From: Epiperipatus broadwayi
Taxonomy: Eukaryota; Onychophora; Udeonychophora; Euonychophora; Peripatidae
NCBI GenBank assembly: GCA_028023455.1
Contig: JAQFVV010012981.1
Span: 188,001-252,000, forward strand
DNA length: 64,000 nucleotides
Direction of reading: 5' to 3'
In this document: positions 1-12,881 of the stretch, in pieces
How the letters are laid out: each line of letters starts with the position of its first letter
How positions within the stretch are numbered: position 1 is the first letter of the stretch
Notes under the pieces: generated by a model
Told to the model about the DNA's origin: nothing
The model's input: the letters and a program-made list of their open reading frames with translations, nothing else
Database searches by the model: none
Position numbers and translations under genes: made by a program

Positions 1-2374
1 TTTGACCAAATGGTATTTATACTGTTCTCGAAACCTTTTGTGGGTTTAATTATTGGTAAATAGTAATTCTCAGAAAGACTAGCATATTGAAAAGTTCAAC
101 TTTCCCTGGGAGTGAACAATAAAATGTAAATAGTGTTTTTGTGAGATTTTAAATTTTGTCTAGGATCATGAGTTGAATTTCTTTCCTCATAGCTACCTTA
201 GACAAGGAAATAGGAAAACCTAGAAATTTTTGAGGTTTTGAAGTGTATTGTGAAGGAAATGTAGACACAGTTAATTTTCCATGTAGAAGATTTAAAAAGA
301 TTTAGGTAAAGATTAAATTTAGAGACATAATTGTCCAATTTTTTGTAGTGATAATAAATATTATCTGACAGAAGGAAAATGGTGATATCATCCACATAGA
401 ATATGTGGTGAATTTCCTACACAATCACAGGCATGAAGATTCCAGGCAATTTATTTTCAATTTCTATTAATAGCAGGTTTATATAGGTGATGAAGCAGAG
501 TGTGCTAAGTGGAGAACTTTGAGGAAGAGAGGTAAAAATAGATCTATTCAAAAGTAAGTTTCCAATAATCCTTATAAATAAAATAGATCTATTCAAAAGT
601 AAGTTTCCAATAATCCTTATAAATATCATTGGTACAGATTATTCCATAAATAGATTCAAGAGTATAGATGGAATAACTGAATCAAATGCCGAGGCAAAAT
701 CAAATTGGACTGCAATGGGCAATGCTTTTCAATGCAACCTGACATGTTCTACAAGAAGTGTGGCTCAATGCACAGCCTCAATGGTAGACTATCCCTTTCT
801 AGCAAATTGATGTGATGAAATGTGAGTGTAAAATTGGTCTAGTATTTTGTCTTTGATGATAGCCTCTATGGTTTTGATAAAAAGAGACATCATTGACATT
901 GGACGAATATTATCAAGTGTGGATGGAGTAATTTTCTTTTTCATGAATGAAACCAGTGCTATGGGATAGATTTCAGGAATATTTCTCCTGCCAGAACAAT
1001 AATTAATCTATAGATAATGGGAACAGTGAAATAACTCAGATGTAAAAGTATAAATCAAGGAATGCCATGTAACCCAGAGTGAGTGCTTTCTGGGTAGGAA
1101 GATAGGCATTATATAATATTTTCTTACCATGAAGTTATGATCTTCTACAGCATCAGCACTGTTTCAGATATTACCTATTTCAAAGTGGTAACTTTGGAGT
1201 TTAGCTTTAAAATACTCATAAATTTGATCAAGCATGATAGGGCCACCATAGTTAATATTATCAAATGAAATCATAGCAGGAGTGGGTCTCTTAGTTCCAC
1301 AAATAGCCCAGCAGATGTAACTGCAAGCCAACTGTGTTGCCCAGTGAGAAAGATTCTTGCTCTTTTAGTAGCAATGTATAGCACAAAAACACTCTGCTTA
1401 TCATGATACTGTGTCTTAAGTTGAATTATATCTTGAATATTTTCATGTGAGGATGAGAGATGACTAACTTTGCTACCAATGCCACCGAGTTCATAAATCA
1501 GGTGGTTGGGCCCATTTGTTCTTTTAGTGATGGCATTGATTAAGGAACTTAGGACTCCCACAAAGGCTGACCATGCATGAAGAGGAGGCAGAGATTAGAA
1601 TTTTTATTTTGTGAAAGAGAATATGTACTTCAGAAAAAATTCATTCTGATGTGTTTGCCTTGTTAAGTAATCTAATTGTTTTGACTGAATGCGATGGTGC
1701 AAAAGTCAACTGATTAAGATTTAGGGATATCATCAATGCAAGGTAATCCAAGAATGGTACCAGCTGAAGTTTAGCTTCTATATCATGACACAACTCTGGA
1801 GCATAATACATAATGTCAATGAGTGATTTAAATTGTTGAGTGTAAAATGAACAAGAGTTAAGAGGGGAAAAGCCTTCACCACTTAAGAAAACCCTATTAA
1901 ATAAGGGAAAAAATTTATTGTAGGCCATGTTGAAATCCCCAAAGCAGATTACTGGAAATAAAACATTAGTAAGAATTGCATTAATTTTATTGATAGTGGT
2001 AAGTACAACATTGTAATCTTTAGGAAGATACATATAGATTATAATAATAGACATATTTGCAATTTTAATGTCCAGAACTAATAGTTTTTGTTTAGGTAAA
2101 CAGTTCTACAATGATTAAAGGCAAGCATTTTATTAATTAAGAATATTACTCCTGCTGTAACAGAGTTGGAATGTGAATACTGGAAGATACCATATTGCTC
2201 TAGAATTTGATTTATTTTATAATTAGATTGCCAATGTAATTTTATTTCAGACAGAGACACCACATGGAGATTACTGATATCAAGCCATCTTTTAATGGTG
2301 AATACTCTGTTAAGGGAATTAAGACTACTAACATTTATACCTGAAATTTTTAGGATCATAAACCTGTAGCCATA
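1..2374 (-). pseudogene. LINE ORF2: AP endonuclease plus reverse transcriptase, broken, partial
   Basis: The endonuclease part covers about 2374-1641. It starts with LKISGINVSSLNSLN, then has VVSLSEIKL (the catalytic Glu position), TAGVIFLINK, and CFGDFNM at about 1930 with the GDFN metal-site motif. The normal SDH close to the end of the domain is degenerate (LDYLALMI). A linker at 1561-1271 leads to the RT. RT motif A is visible as AFDSV at about 671-702, motif B as SPLSTLCF at about 495-520, and the catalytic YVDD at 387-398. The frame shifts between these blocks and a stop follows AFDSVIPSILLNLFME. The C-terminus runs off the window. The protein would nick the target and copy the element RNA by target-primed reverse transcription, but this copy cannot. 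Confidence 0.85.
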
Positions 2375-2397
2375 ATAGAAAATAGAAACTATTAAAA

Positions 2398-3640
2398 CTA
2401 TTGATCAATAAACTGATCATCAACCAATGCCACTTGTTCAGCCCAGTCTAGGGAGTTTGTAGTCTGACTCTCAGACCATTTAGGTATTTCAGTTAATTGC
2501 TCCATCAATGAAGGAGTTGAATCAGATACTTGATCACTATTAAAATTTTGTTTGGATTAAATGTTTATGTCAAGACCTTCATTAGTCAATCTGGATTCCA
2601 TTTCCTTTTTTTTGTTGAGATAAATATGAATGTTTGTTCTCCTTTTTCCTTCTTAGATTGTATGGTGAAAAAGAAATTGATTGCTGAACTTGAGTCAACA
2701 GAAGTATTTGATTCATCTTAAGGAGCTTGAAGAATCAAAGTTTTCCTTTTACTTCTACCAGAGAACTATTTGTCATTTTTTAAGTTCTGATAAATACCTG
2801 ATTGTTTTGGACTACCCTCAGTGATATCATCAGAGAATAAATATTGGATAGATTTGTTTTGAGTTAATTCTGTGTGTTCATCCAAAATCTCTGTAATTGA
2901 TGTAGCATTCTTATATTTTGAAATGGCATCTAAATGTTGTAAAATAATCACATCATTTTGAAAATTCTGTATCTGAACTGTTTTTTTAATGTCACAATTC
3001 AAATTGTCACTTTCTGACAGTACTATTTTGACCACTTCTTGATTATTAGTTTGAGGCAGTAAAACTGATTCAGAAATAATTGGAATGCATTTATGATTCT
3101 TACTGTTTTTCTGATTGCAATTCTGGCAAAATCTTTGAGGACATGTTTTGACTGAGTTTTTTTGCCACATAAAAACAGTGTGGTCTTACTCCATGAAGAG
3201 ACAAAAATATAGGGCACTTCTTTTCCTCTATTATTGAAGGAATATCTATCGAGGAGTTGTCTTCAATTAACTTTAAAGAAAAAGATGCAGTATTAGACAT
3301 TAGTTCAATCCCAGCATGTTTTTCAAGATGTAATTGAAATTTGTCACAGTACCATATTTAATAAGGAGACTTTGCAAGTCAGTCTTGAAAAAATTAACAT
3401 AGCCATTGTGTACAAGTCAATGAGCCACTTTAGATCAGCTAATATCAATTTTGATATATTTATTATTAAGGAATATTTGGTTTCTTTTGAATTATATTTT
3501 GGAACTCTACAATAAGATAACATCAGTTTGGATGATGATGGTCATTTCAAGTTGTAATTCCTTGATAAGCTGAATAAAATCTTCCGTGGAAAAAGAAACA
3601 ATATTGCAGTTGTTATTGGTAGTGCTGGATAAGTGTGAAT
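2398..3640 (-). pseudogene. LINE ORF1 (zinc-knuckle nucleic-acid-binding protein), broken
   Basis: ORF1 proteins of L1/Tx1-like elements bind the element RNA and escort it to the target. Here the N-terminal part (about 3640-3240) reads like the RRM-type fold of this family, with LLIKYGTVTNFQLHLEKH. It is followed by HGVRPHCFYCGKK and then, after a frameshift near 3165, by CPQRFCQNCNQKNSKNHKC at about 3090-3145, a pair of zinc-knuckle-like Cys/His clusters. The C-terminal part, again in another frame, ends in an acidic tail (SLDWAEQVALVDDQF) with a stop at 2398-2400, just upstream of ORF2. At least three frame changes are needed to join the pieces, so no product is expected. The start is uncertain; upstream of 3640 the coding signal fades. 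Confidence 0.7.
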
Positions 3641-5704
3641 TTATTGTTATAGTTTAAGAAAGAGTTATAAAGTGCTGAGGGAATTCTCATGTAATCTCTT
3701 AACTTGCTATATAATATCCATTAGTATTCAGACTAATATTATCCTGATTCATAGTATTTGAATCCAAATTTGCGTTGTAATCAACTTTTTGATGATCAAA
3801 GTCTATAGAATTATATTGAGAAGAATGATAAGTAGAACTTTGTTTTTGTTTATCAGATTTTGTTTTGCTAATTATAGAAAGATAAATCTGTATTGAATTT
3901 TTATTTAAAGATTCTTTATACGTAGTATATTGTCATTCTAACAATTTTAATAAATCTTTACATAGCTTATGGTTTATCAAATATGTAAAGTTAATAATAT
4001 AATTCTATTAAACTAAAAATCAAGTCCACAACATTACTATGATAATTTACAAATCAGATCTCCAAACAACTATAAATAAATAAGTGCTGTCTTTTTTTAT
4101 ATCAATCTAATTTTTATCTGACAAACAATATTGGCCTTGATATAAAAGGTGTGTGAGTGTGTGTGCAGAATTATTTGCAAGTACATTTAAATAATTTTTT
4201 AAAATCTGGTTTGTGAATTGCCATATTGGCTTTTATGAACATGATTGTTTCATGAATAAATTGACATTAATTAGCTTTATATATACTTTATTTAGTTGGA
4301 GATTCTGTATAATTATACTTTTAAACAATCAAATTTTGCAAAATATTTAAACATTTTATTTTCACTTTCTCCAGTAGTTTATTTTAAAGCTCAGATATCT
4401 TTGAATATTAATTACTAAATCAAATCATTAATAATTTTTTTATACATTATCCTTTAAATTGAATAGAATAGTATAAACCTACCATTATTTTATGAGCCAA
4501 AAAAGTGAAGTTCTATTTTTTATTTTGAATTTATACTAATCAATGTGTAATATAAAAATTGTTAATGAAAAATATTATTTTTGATATCAAATTTTATATA
4601 CCCAATTGATTTTTTGCAAAATATTTTCATTTTCAAAACTTTCATTGTCAATGTAGGAATGTAATTAAACTATGAATTAACAAAGGGAGCTACCGCCAAT
4701 CTACTCATTTCAAGCAAATTATTTGTCATTAAATCTAACGTGATCTATTATTGAACTATTTCTCACCCTCAAAGAAGTTACGTAGATTAAATTAAATCTT
4801 TTGTAGCAGCACCTGATCACAATATTGCTTTTTTTTAAAAAAAAATTTTTTTTAATATTTCACAAAATAAAACAAATTATGTTTTTTAAAGCCGTTCAAA
4901 TCATTTATAACTTAAAAAGTTTATAAATATTCATTACCTTTTTATTTCGAAGTTCCTTCTTCAGAATGCTTAGTAGATGTTTTCAAAAAATTATATATTT
5001 CATTTTTGTATTATATATAATATACGTTTATTTTTTGAATAAAATTTTTGGTAAAAAAACGATACATGACATAATATTGGTATTTTATTTTTTAAAGATA
5101 AGGTAGTAAAGACAAACCACGATTACAGAAATCTTACATATATATCTTCCTCATTAATTAATGCATTGTTATTCCTCTAACTAATTTTAATATAGAGAAT
5201 GTTTAATCTTCCAGTTAAGCTTAACTATTATGCATTTACTAACTCATGTTGATGATCAGCTAAGTGAAGTAGGAATTGATTTCTTAAAAAATTGTTGAGC
5301 CTACTTAAAATATTCGTAATAATCGAAAAATAGCTATCCGCATTTATTACTCAAGGTCCTTGGTTTTGATGGATGGCATATTAATTACTGCAGGGAAGAG
5401 AAATATAAAAATATAATAAATTAAAATAAATCATAACAGAGACATTATAATTTATTTTAAAAATTTTTAGATTTAATTTTGTAATTTATTTAAAAGCAAT
5501 TGAAATACTACAGCAATTTGATTATCGTTTTTTAATTTTTTAAACAACTGACTCACAAAATATAATTGGTTTTATAATATAATGTCTAGCATGTATATCC
5601 CTGAAACCATAGCATAGTTTATAGTACAAACAAAGGAGCTTTGAATTTTTTTTATATAACTGAACAGTATTTAATACAACAGGCTTACAATTGCAATTTA
5701 AAAT
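3641..5704. other. AT-rich intergenic DNA, nothing recognised
   Basis: Very AT-rich sequence with short homopolymer runs (for example poly-A/poly-T around 4830-4860) and a short GTGTGTG run near 4150. I see no ORF with a recognisable motif, no RNA gene and no clear repeat boundary. Confidence 0.5.
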
Positions 5705-7047
5705 AAGCTTGAGAAAATATGGAAATTATGCTGAGGACACGCGCAAAGGTGAGTAAAGAGATGGGGATTAAATTTAGTGAAGAAAAAACAAAAGTAATGG
5801 TGATTAATACTGGGAAGAGAGAAGACAACGAATTTTTATTGGGGGATATAAAATTAAAAGTGGTGAATAGATATAACTATTTGGGAAATGTCTTAAGTAA
5901 TCAGAGAAATTGCTTGGATGAATGGGAGAAAAAATTGATAAATGAAGCAAAGAAAAGAAAGGGATTGATAACGAAATTAACACTGTTCTCATATAATAAA
6001 TATGATGTAGCTAGAATTGTATGAAAGGGAGTGGCATTAACAGAATTAACAAATGGTAACAGTGCATTATGTGTTAGTAAAGAGGTATTAGATTACTTAG
6101 AACAAATACAAAGAGAAGTAGGAAGACATGCATTAGTCGCAGAAATGTGGACAACAAAGGAGGCAATTTAAGGAGAAATGGGATGGTCAACTTTTTATAT
6201 GATAAATGCAAAAAGCAAAATGAAAATGTTTGGTAGATTGCAGTAAATGGATAATAAAAGAATAGCCAAAATAATATTTAATTGAGTTACGAATAAAGGG
6301 CAGGCAACAAGTTGGATGATAAAATGAAATGTGATATGCAGAAGATTTGAATAAAGACTTTATGTCAGTATATTTATACAAAAGGTAGAATGATTATGTT
6401 AGAAGAATTGTTGAATGTTATAGTGTTAAGAAATGGGATAGAAGAATAGATGCATTAATAAAGAATAGTAAATTAGAGAAATAGAGAACTAGTATGGAAA
6501 GTAAAAAGAGTTTAAATATTTATAGAAGTAAACAGAATATTGGGTGTGAGTTAAAGTTAATTTATGATAATAACAAGGAAAGTAGTTTATTGTTTAAGGC
6601 TCAAATGAGATCTTTAGCAACAAGGGAATATACACATAAATGGAAAAATATGGGTGATTTAGTGTGCAAGTTATGTAAGGAAGGCATAGAAAATATTAGA
6701 CATCTGTTAATTGAATAGAAATGCCTGAAAGCAAAAAGGGTACAAATAATCAAGTTGTGGAAGAATAAATATAAATGAAATGATTATATAGAAAAGGGAC
6801 TATTGGTTTTTATGCTAGGTTTGGGAAAATATAAGGGGGGTTTAGATATAAAGGTCATGGAGTTGACAAAGATTACATTGTGGAAAGGGGATGGAGCAGG
6901 ATAGAGAAGAATATGGGAAAACTTAGAGTGGGGAGTGAAAAGGGAAGTCAAAGTGGTAACAGGTTTCTCTGGGCATAGTTGCTGAGAGATTCCTTACTCC
7001 ATATAAGGAGAAATCACAGTGCATCACATCACATCAACATCACACAT
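5705..7047 (+). mobile_element. LINE 3' end, copy A (RT C-terminus to 3' tail), 5'-truncated
   Basis: The sequence starts abruptly inside an RT, just after where the catalytic motif would be (MGIKFSEEKTKVMVIN, then NRYNYLGNVLSN). It continues through the conserved post-RT region (GEMGWSTF at about 6174) to a Cys/His cluster CKLCKEGIENIRHLLIE at 6664-6718, whose next Cys has been lost to a TAG. Stops and frameshifts after 6024 make it a pseudogene. The 3' end is a run of CATCA-like repeats (about 7020-7045). 5' truncation with a simple tandem tail is what target-primed reverse transcription leaves behind. The clade is not settled; RTE-like or CR1/L2-like are both possible. Confidence 0.8.
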
Positions 7048-8149
7048 TGTTTGGATGAATGGGAGAAAAAAGATAAATGAAGCATAGAAAAGAAAGAGAT
7101 TGATAAAGAAATTAACAATGATTTTATATAATAACTATGATATAGCTAGAATTGTATGGAAGGTAGTGGCAGTAGCAGGGTTAACATATGCATTATGTGA
7201 TGATAAAGGGGTATTAGATAACTTTGAAAAAGTACAAAGAGAAATAGAAAGACATGCATTAGATGCAGATGTGTGGATGGCAAAGGAGGCAATTCAAGGA
7301 GAAATGTGATGATTAGTTTTTATATAAGAGATGAAAAAGCAAAATGAAAATGTTTGGTAGATTGCTGGATAATAAGAGAATAAGTAAAATTGTATTTAAT
7401 TGGGTTATGATTAAAAGACAAGCAACAAGATGGATGAGAAAGGTAGTATGTTATGCAGAACATTTGGATAAATAATTTATGTCAGTAAGCTTATACAAAG
7501 GGTGGGATGATTCTCTTAGAGAATTGCTGAGTGTTATAATGGTAAGGAATGGAATAGAAAAATAGATATATTAATAAAGAATAGAAAGTTGAAGAGATGA
7601 AAAACTAGTATGGAGAGGCAAAAGAGTTTAAATATATATAGATGTAAATAGAATATTGGGTGCAAGTTAATTTATGATAATAGCAAGGAAAGTGATTTCC
7701 TGTTTAGGATCAAAGAGGATCATTAGCAACAAAGGAATAGACACATAAATGGAAAAATGTGGGTGATTTAGTTTGCAAGTTGTGTAAGGAAGGCATAAAA
7801 AATTATTAGGCATCTGTTAATTGAAAATGCATGAAAGCAAAAAGGGTACAAAGAATGATGTGGATGAATAAATATGAACAAAGTGATTATACAGAAAGTG
7901 GGTTATTGGTTTTTATGCTGAGTTTGGAAAATGATAAGGGGAATTTAGATATAAATGTGATGGAGTTGACAAAGATTATATTGTGGAAATGGGATAGATC
8001 AAGATAAAGAAGAATATGGGAAAACATAGGGTGGGGAATGAAAATGGAAGATAAAGTGAGTAACAGGTTTCTCTGGGTATAGTGTCTAAGAGATTCCTCA
8101 CTCCATATAAGGAGAAGTCGCAGTGCATTACATCATATCACATATAACC
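7048..8149 (+). mobile_element. LINE 3' end, copy B, tandem to copy A
   Basis: This begins exactly at the tail of copy A and repeats its sequence from the LDEWEKK region (5914 onward) to the 3' end. It includes IARIVWKVVAVAGL at 7140-7190, the Cys cluster region at about 7765-7830, and a CATCA-type tail at about 8125-8145. It is more strongly 5'-truncated than copy A and carries its own stops, so it is a separate insertion or a duplicated 3' end rather than part of the same reading frame. A 69-codon open stretch at 7100-7306 is only a fragment of the post-RT domain. Confidence 0.8.
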
Positions 8150-8589
8150 AAGTAATAAAACATTTTTGGTAGTATCATCAAAAGTAATGACAAAGTGCTC
8201 CAGATATTTGGTCCAGTCCATATAAAAATTGCAATATACATCAAAAAATATAATAGATATAAAAATATTTATAATGAATGCTTTTATTTAGTATGGGAAT
8301 TAAAAACCAAAACAATAATTGTTTCTTCAACTATAATTGAAGATTTTATATTTAAGTTGAAAAAAAGTGTGGTAGTTCCAAAAATGAATTATGTCAATTG
8401 CCGATTTAATTAATTTTTAGATTTCCCCATCACATCTTAAGTTAAATATAAAAAACACCAATTGGGGTTGAAGAAATATTTATTTTCTTGGGTTTTAGTT
8501 TATCTTTTATTTTCAATATTTTAGTACTCTCATAGTTTCTACAAATGTATAGAAAATTTTAAACTTTATTTAAACTTTTCAAATTCAAA
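8150..8589. other. AT-rich spacer, nothing recognised
   Basis: No motif-bearing ORF and no repeat that I can match elsewhere in the window. The 72-codon open frame at 8195-8410 has no recognisable motif. Confidence 0.4.
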
Positions 8590-9065
8590 AAAACTTGTTA
8601 GTAATAACACACAAATAATCAACATAGTTTATTAATTACACAATTTTTTTAATAGTAATACTTTCTTCTTCAGGTGTTTGTTGTTGGCCTGACCAATGAT
8701 AATATTAGCATAGAAGTCAAACTTACATCTTCAGATTCTTGAATATTGAATTTTAGTGCAATGCTTTAACCAACTGAGTTATTTTATCAAAGGCAACAGA
8801 TAATAGAAATTTCATATATTTATATATGAGGATTGGTTCAAATCCTCCTAAGTACTTCAATTTTTTTAATACTTTTTTCTAAGAGCAAAGTTAATTAGAG
8901 GCTTCCATACATTGTGTATTCTGACACTTGGTTAAATTATAGGATTACTTGCCAGTGTCATATAAGTTGCTTCTTGAAGTTTCTTCTTTATACCTTTTCT
9001 TCTCTATCCAATATTTTGTATTTTCCCAATTGAAGATATGGTTATTAATACATACTGTACCAATC
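8590..9065 (-). mobile_element. Penelope-like element, 3'-end fragment
   Basis: The minus strand matches the plus strand at about 16940-17440, the C-terminal codons and 3' untranslated region of the PLE at 16335-17440. Shared blocks include the GGTCAGGCC...AACACCTGAAGAAG segment (here near 8670-8700), the tRNA-like block, and the codons around 8930-9060 that correspond to the end of the GIY-YIG ORF. The fragment is 5'-truncated at about 9065. It is the third copy of this family in the window and shows that the 3' end is repeatedly inserted. Confidence 0.75.
8700..8800 (-). repeat. tRNA-like block inside the PLE 3' region
   Basis: On the minus strand, AATAACTCAGTTGGTTAAAG (about 8764-8783) closely resembles a pol III box A with the D-arm of a tRNA. 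About 40 bases further on, AAGTTTGACTTC is a weak box B-like sequence. The spacing and order are those of a tRNA-derived SINE head. It is not a functional tRNA gene: no acceptor stem can be closed. The same block occurs in the plus-strand copy at 17220-17300. Confidence 0.5.
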
Positions 9066-11100
9066 AAAAGATGCCACCCAACAACACGACCCAATCCGTG
9101 AAGTCGGATTCAAACTCAGTCAAACCAAAGGGATTCAACCCCAGACCAAACTGAATTTAAACCCAACTCAGAGATCATATCAATCAATGGATGACATATG
9201 TTGATGGTATATGACTATGCACCAAGAAACTAGCTCAATGGATGATGATGATTTGAGACCCCTGATCTGACTCTAATAATGTATAATAAAATAACTAAGG
9301 ATATTTATAAATCAATTCATATATGTATGTTCAGGTTGCCAATACAGACAGCGAGCATTAATATTGTGACAGTCAGATGATGTGTGTAGATTTAACCCAG
9401 TTCGAATACTAGGCGAACGTACCTCAAGGCCAACCATACGCGAGATATAAATCAAGAATACATATGACCTCTGCCCATTCGCCTGTTCTCGAGGCCTGAT
9501 CACAAACAAACAACACCATCTGAGCCATGCATAAATTATTTTTCAACCGGCCACAAAGCTTAGCAACAGCGGTAGAGACATGGACGGGAAATCCTAAAGA
9601 GCTAAAAGCTAAATGTGTAAAGTACATAAAAATATGTGTTGGTGTTTGCGTTTTGCGTGCCTGGATCATTGAAAAGTAAAAATAAAGCATTTAATATAAC
9701 TAAGAAACTCAAGTTTTTGATAATTAAATAATGTTTAATTAATGGCTTTAAAATATGAATAAGGCTTTAATGGGCCTCCGCTATTCCCCTAAATTACTGC
9801 AACAAACTATTAGACAATAAAAAGAAAACAAGTTAATAGGTTTGCGGTCAAATTCTTTTCTTCCCAATTTTATTAAAAAAATTCCAACTCGATCTTCTCG
9901 ATAAAGTACGATAGATAATAAAAACCTTTCGCAAAGCATTTCTTATGGCTTTGCGCTAAAAACCGTGTTCAAAATTGACTTAGAACGTATATAGCTAAAT
10001 CAAATATACGTGATAAGCAAATGGCGGACAAAAAGAGGTGTTATCAAAGAGATCAAGTTGGCATACAAAAGAAACTGACTTGGATTTAATTAACAACATA
10101 AATAAAATTGGAAAGAGATTTCAAATGACAAAAAGTTAAATATTAAATTTAACCGCAACGAAATACTAAATATTTACAATGGTTAGTAAGGAAGAATAGC
10201 GAAGGTAAAAAGGTTACATATAGCTAGATGATCCCAAAATATATTTAAGGTTAATTCATAAAATGTTTACATAGCAAAGACATATATTTCAATACAACAA
10301 TAAAACAATATGAATCAAAAGTAGCATACGAGATAGTTTAATATAGTAGATACGATACCGTCCTTTTTCCGTGATGTTCCCTACGGCGTCCGTGGCTTGA
10401 TCCGGCCGACGATAGGTGTTTGTCCGGACAATGAAAATATGAAGTATGGCTTCCATGAAAAGTTCTCCAGACATGGCATAGAGTTCATATGGTTATTGAT
10501 TGGATGTTAAGGCATTTTTGGATGGTATTTAGGAACCTCGGCGATAGGCAAAGCTATGATTTGCCTAGCCAAGCATATCCATTTTCCTCAAAATACGGTT
10601 GGTTTTAACTGGAGCAGGTTCCAACTTCTCCATTGTTTGAAAATGACAGCTGTATAACTTTTTTGAAGCACAAGCTATATGTGAAGCAAAATCTGACGGA
10701 TTTCTCCCAAGAGAAATCTGAATGCACTTTCCAGAAAACTTGGAAATAAAACAGCAAGAAAAATCTTAATAAATCGCCTTCACACGCAAAATCAGAATCA
10801 ACTGACTCATTCAAAAAGAAAAGTCTGAATAATTATCTCTTTTGTTCTCCCTACTATTTATACTTTCTCTGCCAGCTACCTTCCATTGTTTGTATGATCT
10901 GAGATCTTGATAAGCCCCCCCTTGCTGCTTTGTTTCAAAACAACACGTTCTAAAAATAACTTCAATTTTTTTACTCTAACTTTCTTACTTTAAAGTTGGA
11001 ATTCTATTAATTAAAAAGCAAGAAAGAAAATGCCATCTTTAATTAGACTTGAACGGCTCACTAATTAAAATATACATTCTTTCAGAAATGTTGGTGGGCT
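9066..11100. other. Unclassified region with GC-richer patches, possibly an old LTR element
   Basis: Stretches at 9340-9680, 10360-10480 and 10600-10900 are less AT-rich than the surroundings. Direct-repeat-like phrases with GATTCAAAC at 9108 and 9140 recall tRNA box B. On the minus strand there is a good TATA box (10855-10862) followed by mixed-composition sequence and polyadenylation-like ATAAA motifs, as in the R/U5 part of an LTR. I could not find both LTR ends or any retroviral-type domain. The 61-, 65-, 69- and 88-codon open frames here have no recognisable motif. Confidence 0.35.
10855..10862 (-). promoter_or_regulatory. TATA box (TATAAATA), probable LTR-type promoter
   Basis: On the minus strand AAAGTATAAATAGTAGG is a strong TATA context. 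About 45 bases downstream a TCAGTT initiator-like motif follows (near 10800). The same TATA-plus-initiator layout is seen in the recognised LTRs at 27296, 38629 and 50549. No coding region was found downstream. Confidence 0.4.
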
Positions 11101-12881
11101 TATCTCAAAATCAAATCATACTAAATATTTTAATAAAATTTGAACAACAATATATTATTATTTTACAATAGAATAAGCATTTTATTTCAGCAGAATTTTG
11201 CATTAACTCATATATATACGCTAGATGTATATATATGTTTGAGTAATAGGTTATGCAATTTTTATCAATAGAATGAAATTTATTTAAAATAAAATATTTA
11301 ACTGTAATACACATTTAATAAGCATAATTATTTCTAACTCTAATGCAAAACCCTGCTGATATTGAACTATAAACTTAATTTAGGTCTACAATACTAATTA
11401 AGTTTATAGGAAGATGTGAAGCATGGATCGGACTTCAGATCCATTGCTTCAATATTAAAATAATTATTGAATAATAAAGAAAGTTAAAAAACTAAATGTG
11501 TTATAAAATGTTTAATAAGAATAAATATTTTGTTCAACTTATTGGTGATTAATATTATATATATTACCTCTAGTCTTTAAAACAGAATTTACAATAAGAA
11601 TGGCAGTCGTTATCATATGCCAATAACTATTATGCAATATTATAGGAGGATTATATGTGTCTATGCCCCGACAAGTAAATAAAGGTCAATAAAGGTATTT
11701 GGCATGGACGGAATTTATTATTCTAATTTTCAAAGAAAAGAATGTGTGATTTATTTTCACATTCATAAATCAATTCACGAAAAGCATGATAACTATTAGG
11801 GCTAACTTTATTGTTTACTAAAGAACTTATTTAATGATAAATGAATATGAAATTGTTTGACTTTAATAAAATCAATTCGTTACGATTTATGAGCATGAGA
11901 GCAGGGCTTTATTTGAACTGAAAAATAACGGTGCTGACATTTTACGACATTAAGAATAAATACAAATATAAAGGCTTGTCAGTGATTTGAGAAAATAGAA
12001 GGGCAGCTTGTATTTGGCAAGTCTTTTATGCCCTATGAAGAATCCACGGAACACAGGGAAAGGCAGACCGGGTCATAGTCATGAACCTTTGGTGTTCCAA
12101 TATAAATACGAGCAAGTGAGGAAGTGGTTTCTTCCTAGGTAATTAAAGTAATAATAATATAACTGAGGACAAGCCTATGAGGCAGGAGATGGCCCACATC
12201 AGTAATGTTTGGAAAATGATGACTTAATAATTATCATGTTTAAGTAATAAAATCCAACTTATATAAGGAATGCTTTACATAATGACCTGATCATGTTGAA
12301 TTAAAATCAAACAAGCTTTAACTAAAAGTACTTAAGGCAATTATAAAAATTATGCTAATTATACCCTAAATATCATGCCCTGCCTGAATACTAATATAAA
12401 GTATAAAGTTTAAATAAGAATATATTAATTCTTTTATCAATCTTTTTGCAAAACATTTTAACATTATTAATATGAATAAATAAACATTGGTGAAACTCAA
12501 GGAAATAGCCAGGGGCATAGGTTAGAAATGGCTAATAGTCATTATCAGCCATTAGTAAAATGGCAAACATTTAATAAATCCTTCAACTCGATAATTAATA
12601 GAACTGTATTAAATTAGTTCTAGTGGAAAAGAGTTACTATAACTTAATACTATATTATTTTCATGAGGTAAATATAATGAAAAAGATTATTATCGAGTTG
12701 AAGTATTACTGGCATATAATCAAATATGATTAGTGAAATGAACTGCCATCGTAAGAAAGGAAAGTTAACAAATATTAAATTTAAAGACTAGAGATAGAGA
12801 TACAGAATTACTTATACAAATAAAGATATTATAAAGCAAGAAGAAAATGTATGTATATATTTCAACAAAAATTAATAAATT
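11101..12881. other. AT-rich DNA, nothing recognised
   Basis: No motif-bearing ORF. A short GC-richer patch at 12000-12130 (GGGAAAGGCAGACCGGGTCA) could be part of an unrecognised repeat. Its right part has the phrase ATATAAATACGAGC but no gene follows. Confidence 0.35.

Larger units (their letters stand above)
1..3640 (-). mobile_element. L1/Tx1-like LINE, degenerate, cut by the window edge
   Basis: Reading the minus strand from about 3640 to 1 gives, in order, an ORF1 with an RRM-like stretch and zinc knuckles, an AP-type endonuclease and a reverse transcriptase. That is the order of an L1/Tx1-type non-LTR retrotransposon. The frames are broken by stops and frameshifts, so the copy is dead. 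The 3' end lies to the left of base 1, so total length is unknown. The clade is inferred from the shape of the endonuclease (INVSSLNS... near its start) and of the RT (SPLSTLCF, YVDD); Tx1 is the closest pattern I recognise, but other L1-like clades are possible. No target-site duplication can be checked because one end is missing. Confidence 0.85.

Noticed and set aside
8820-8860. GGTTCAAATCCTCC as the box B of a plus-strand tRNA gene
   Set aside because: There is no box A at the right distance upstream on the plus strand and no acceptor stem; the convincing box A is on the opposite strand.
9424-9690. An 88-codon minus-strand frame in the GC-richer patch
   Set aside because: No domain, no codon pattern distinguishing it from chance, and it overlaps another frame of similar length on the same strand.
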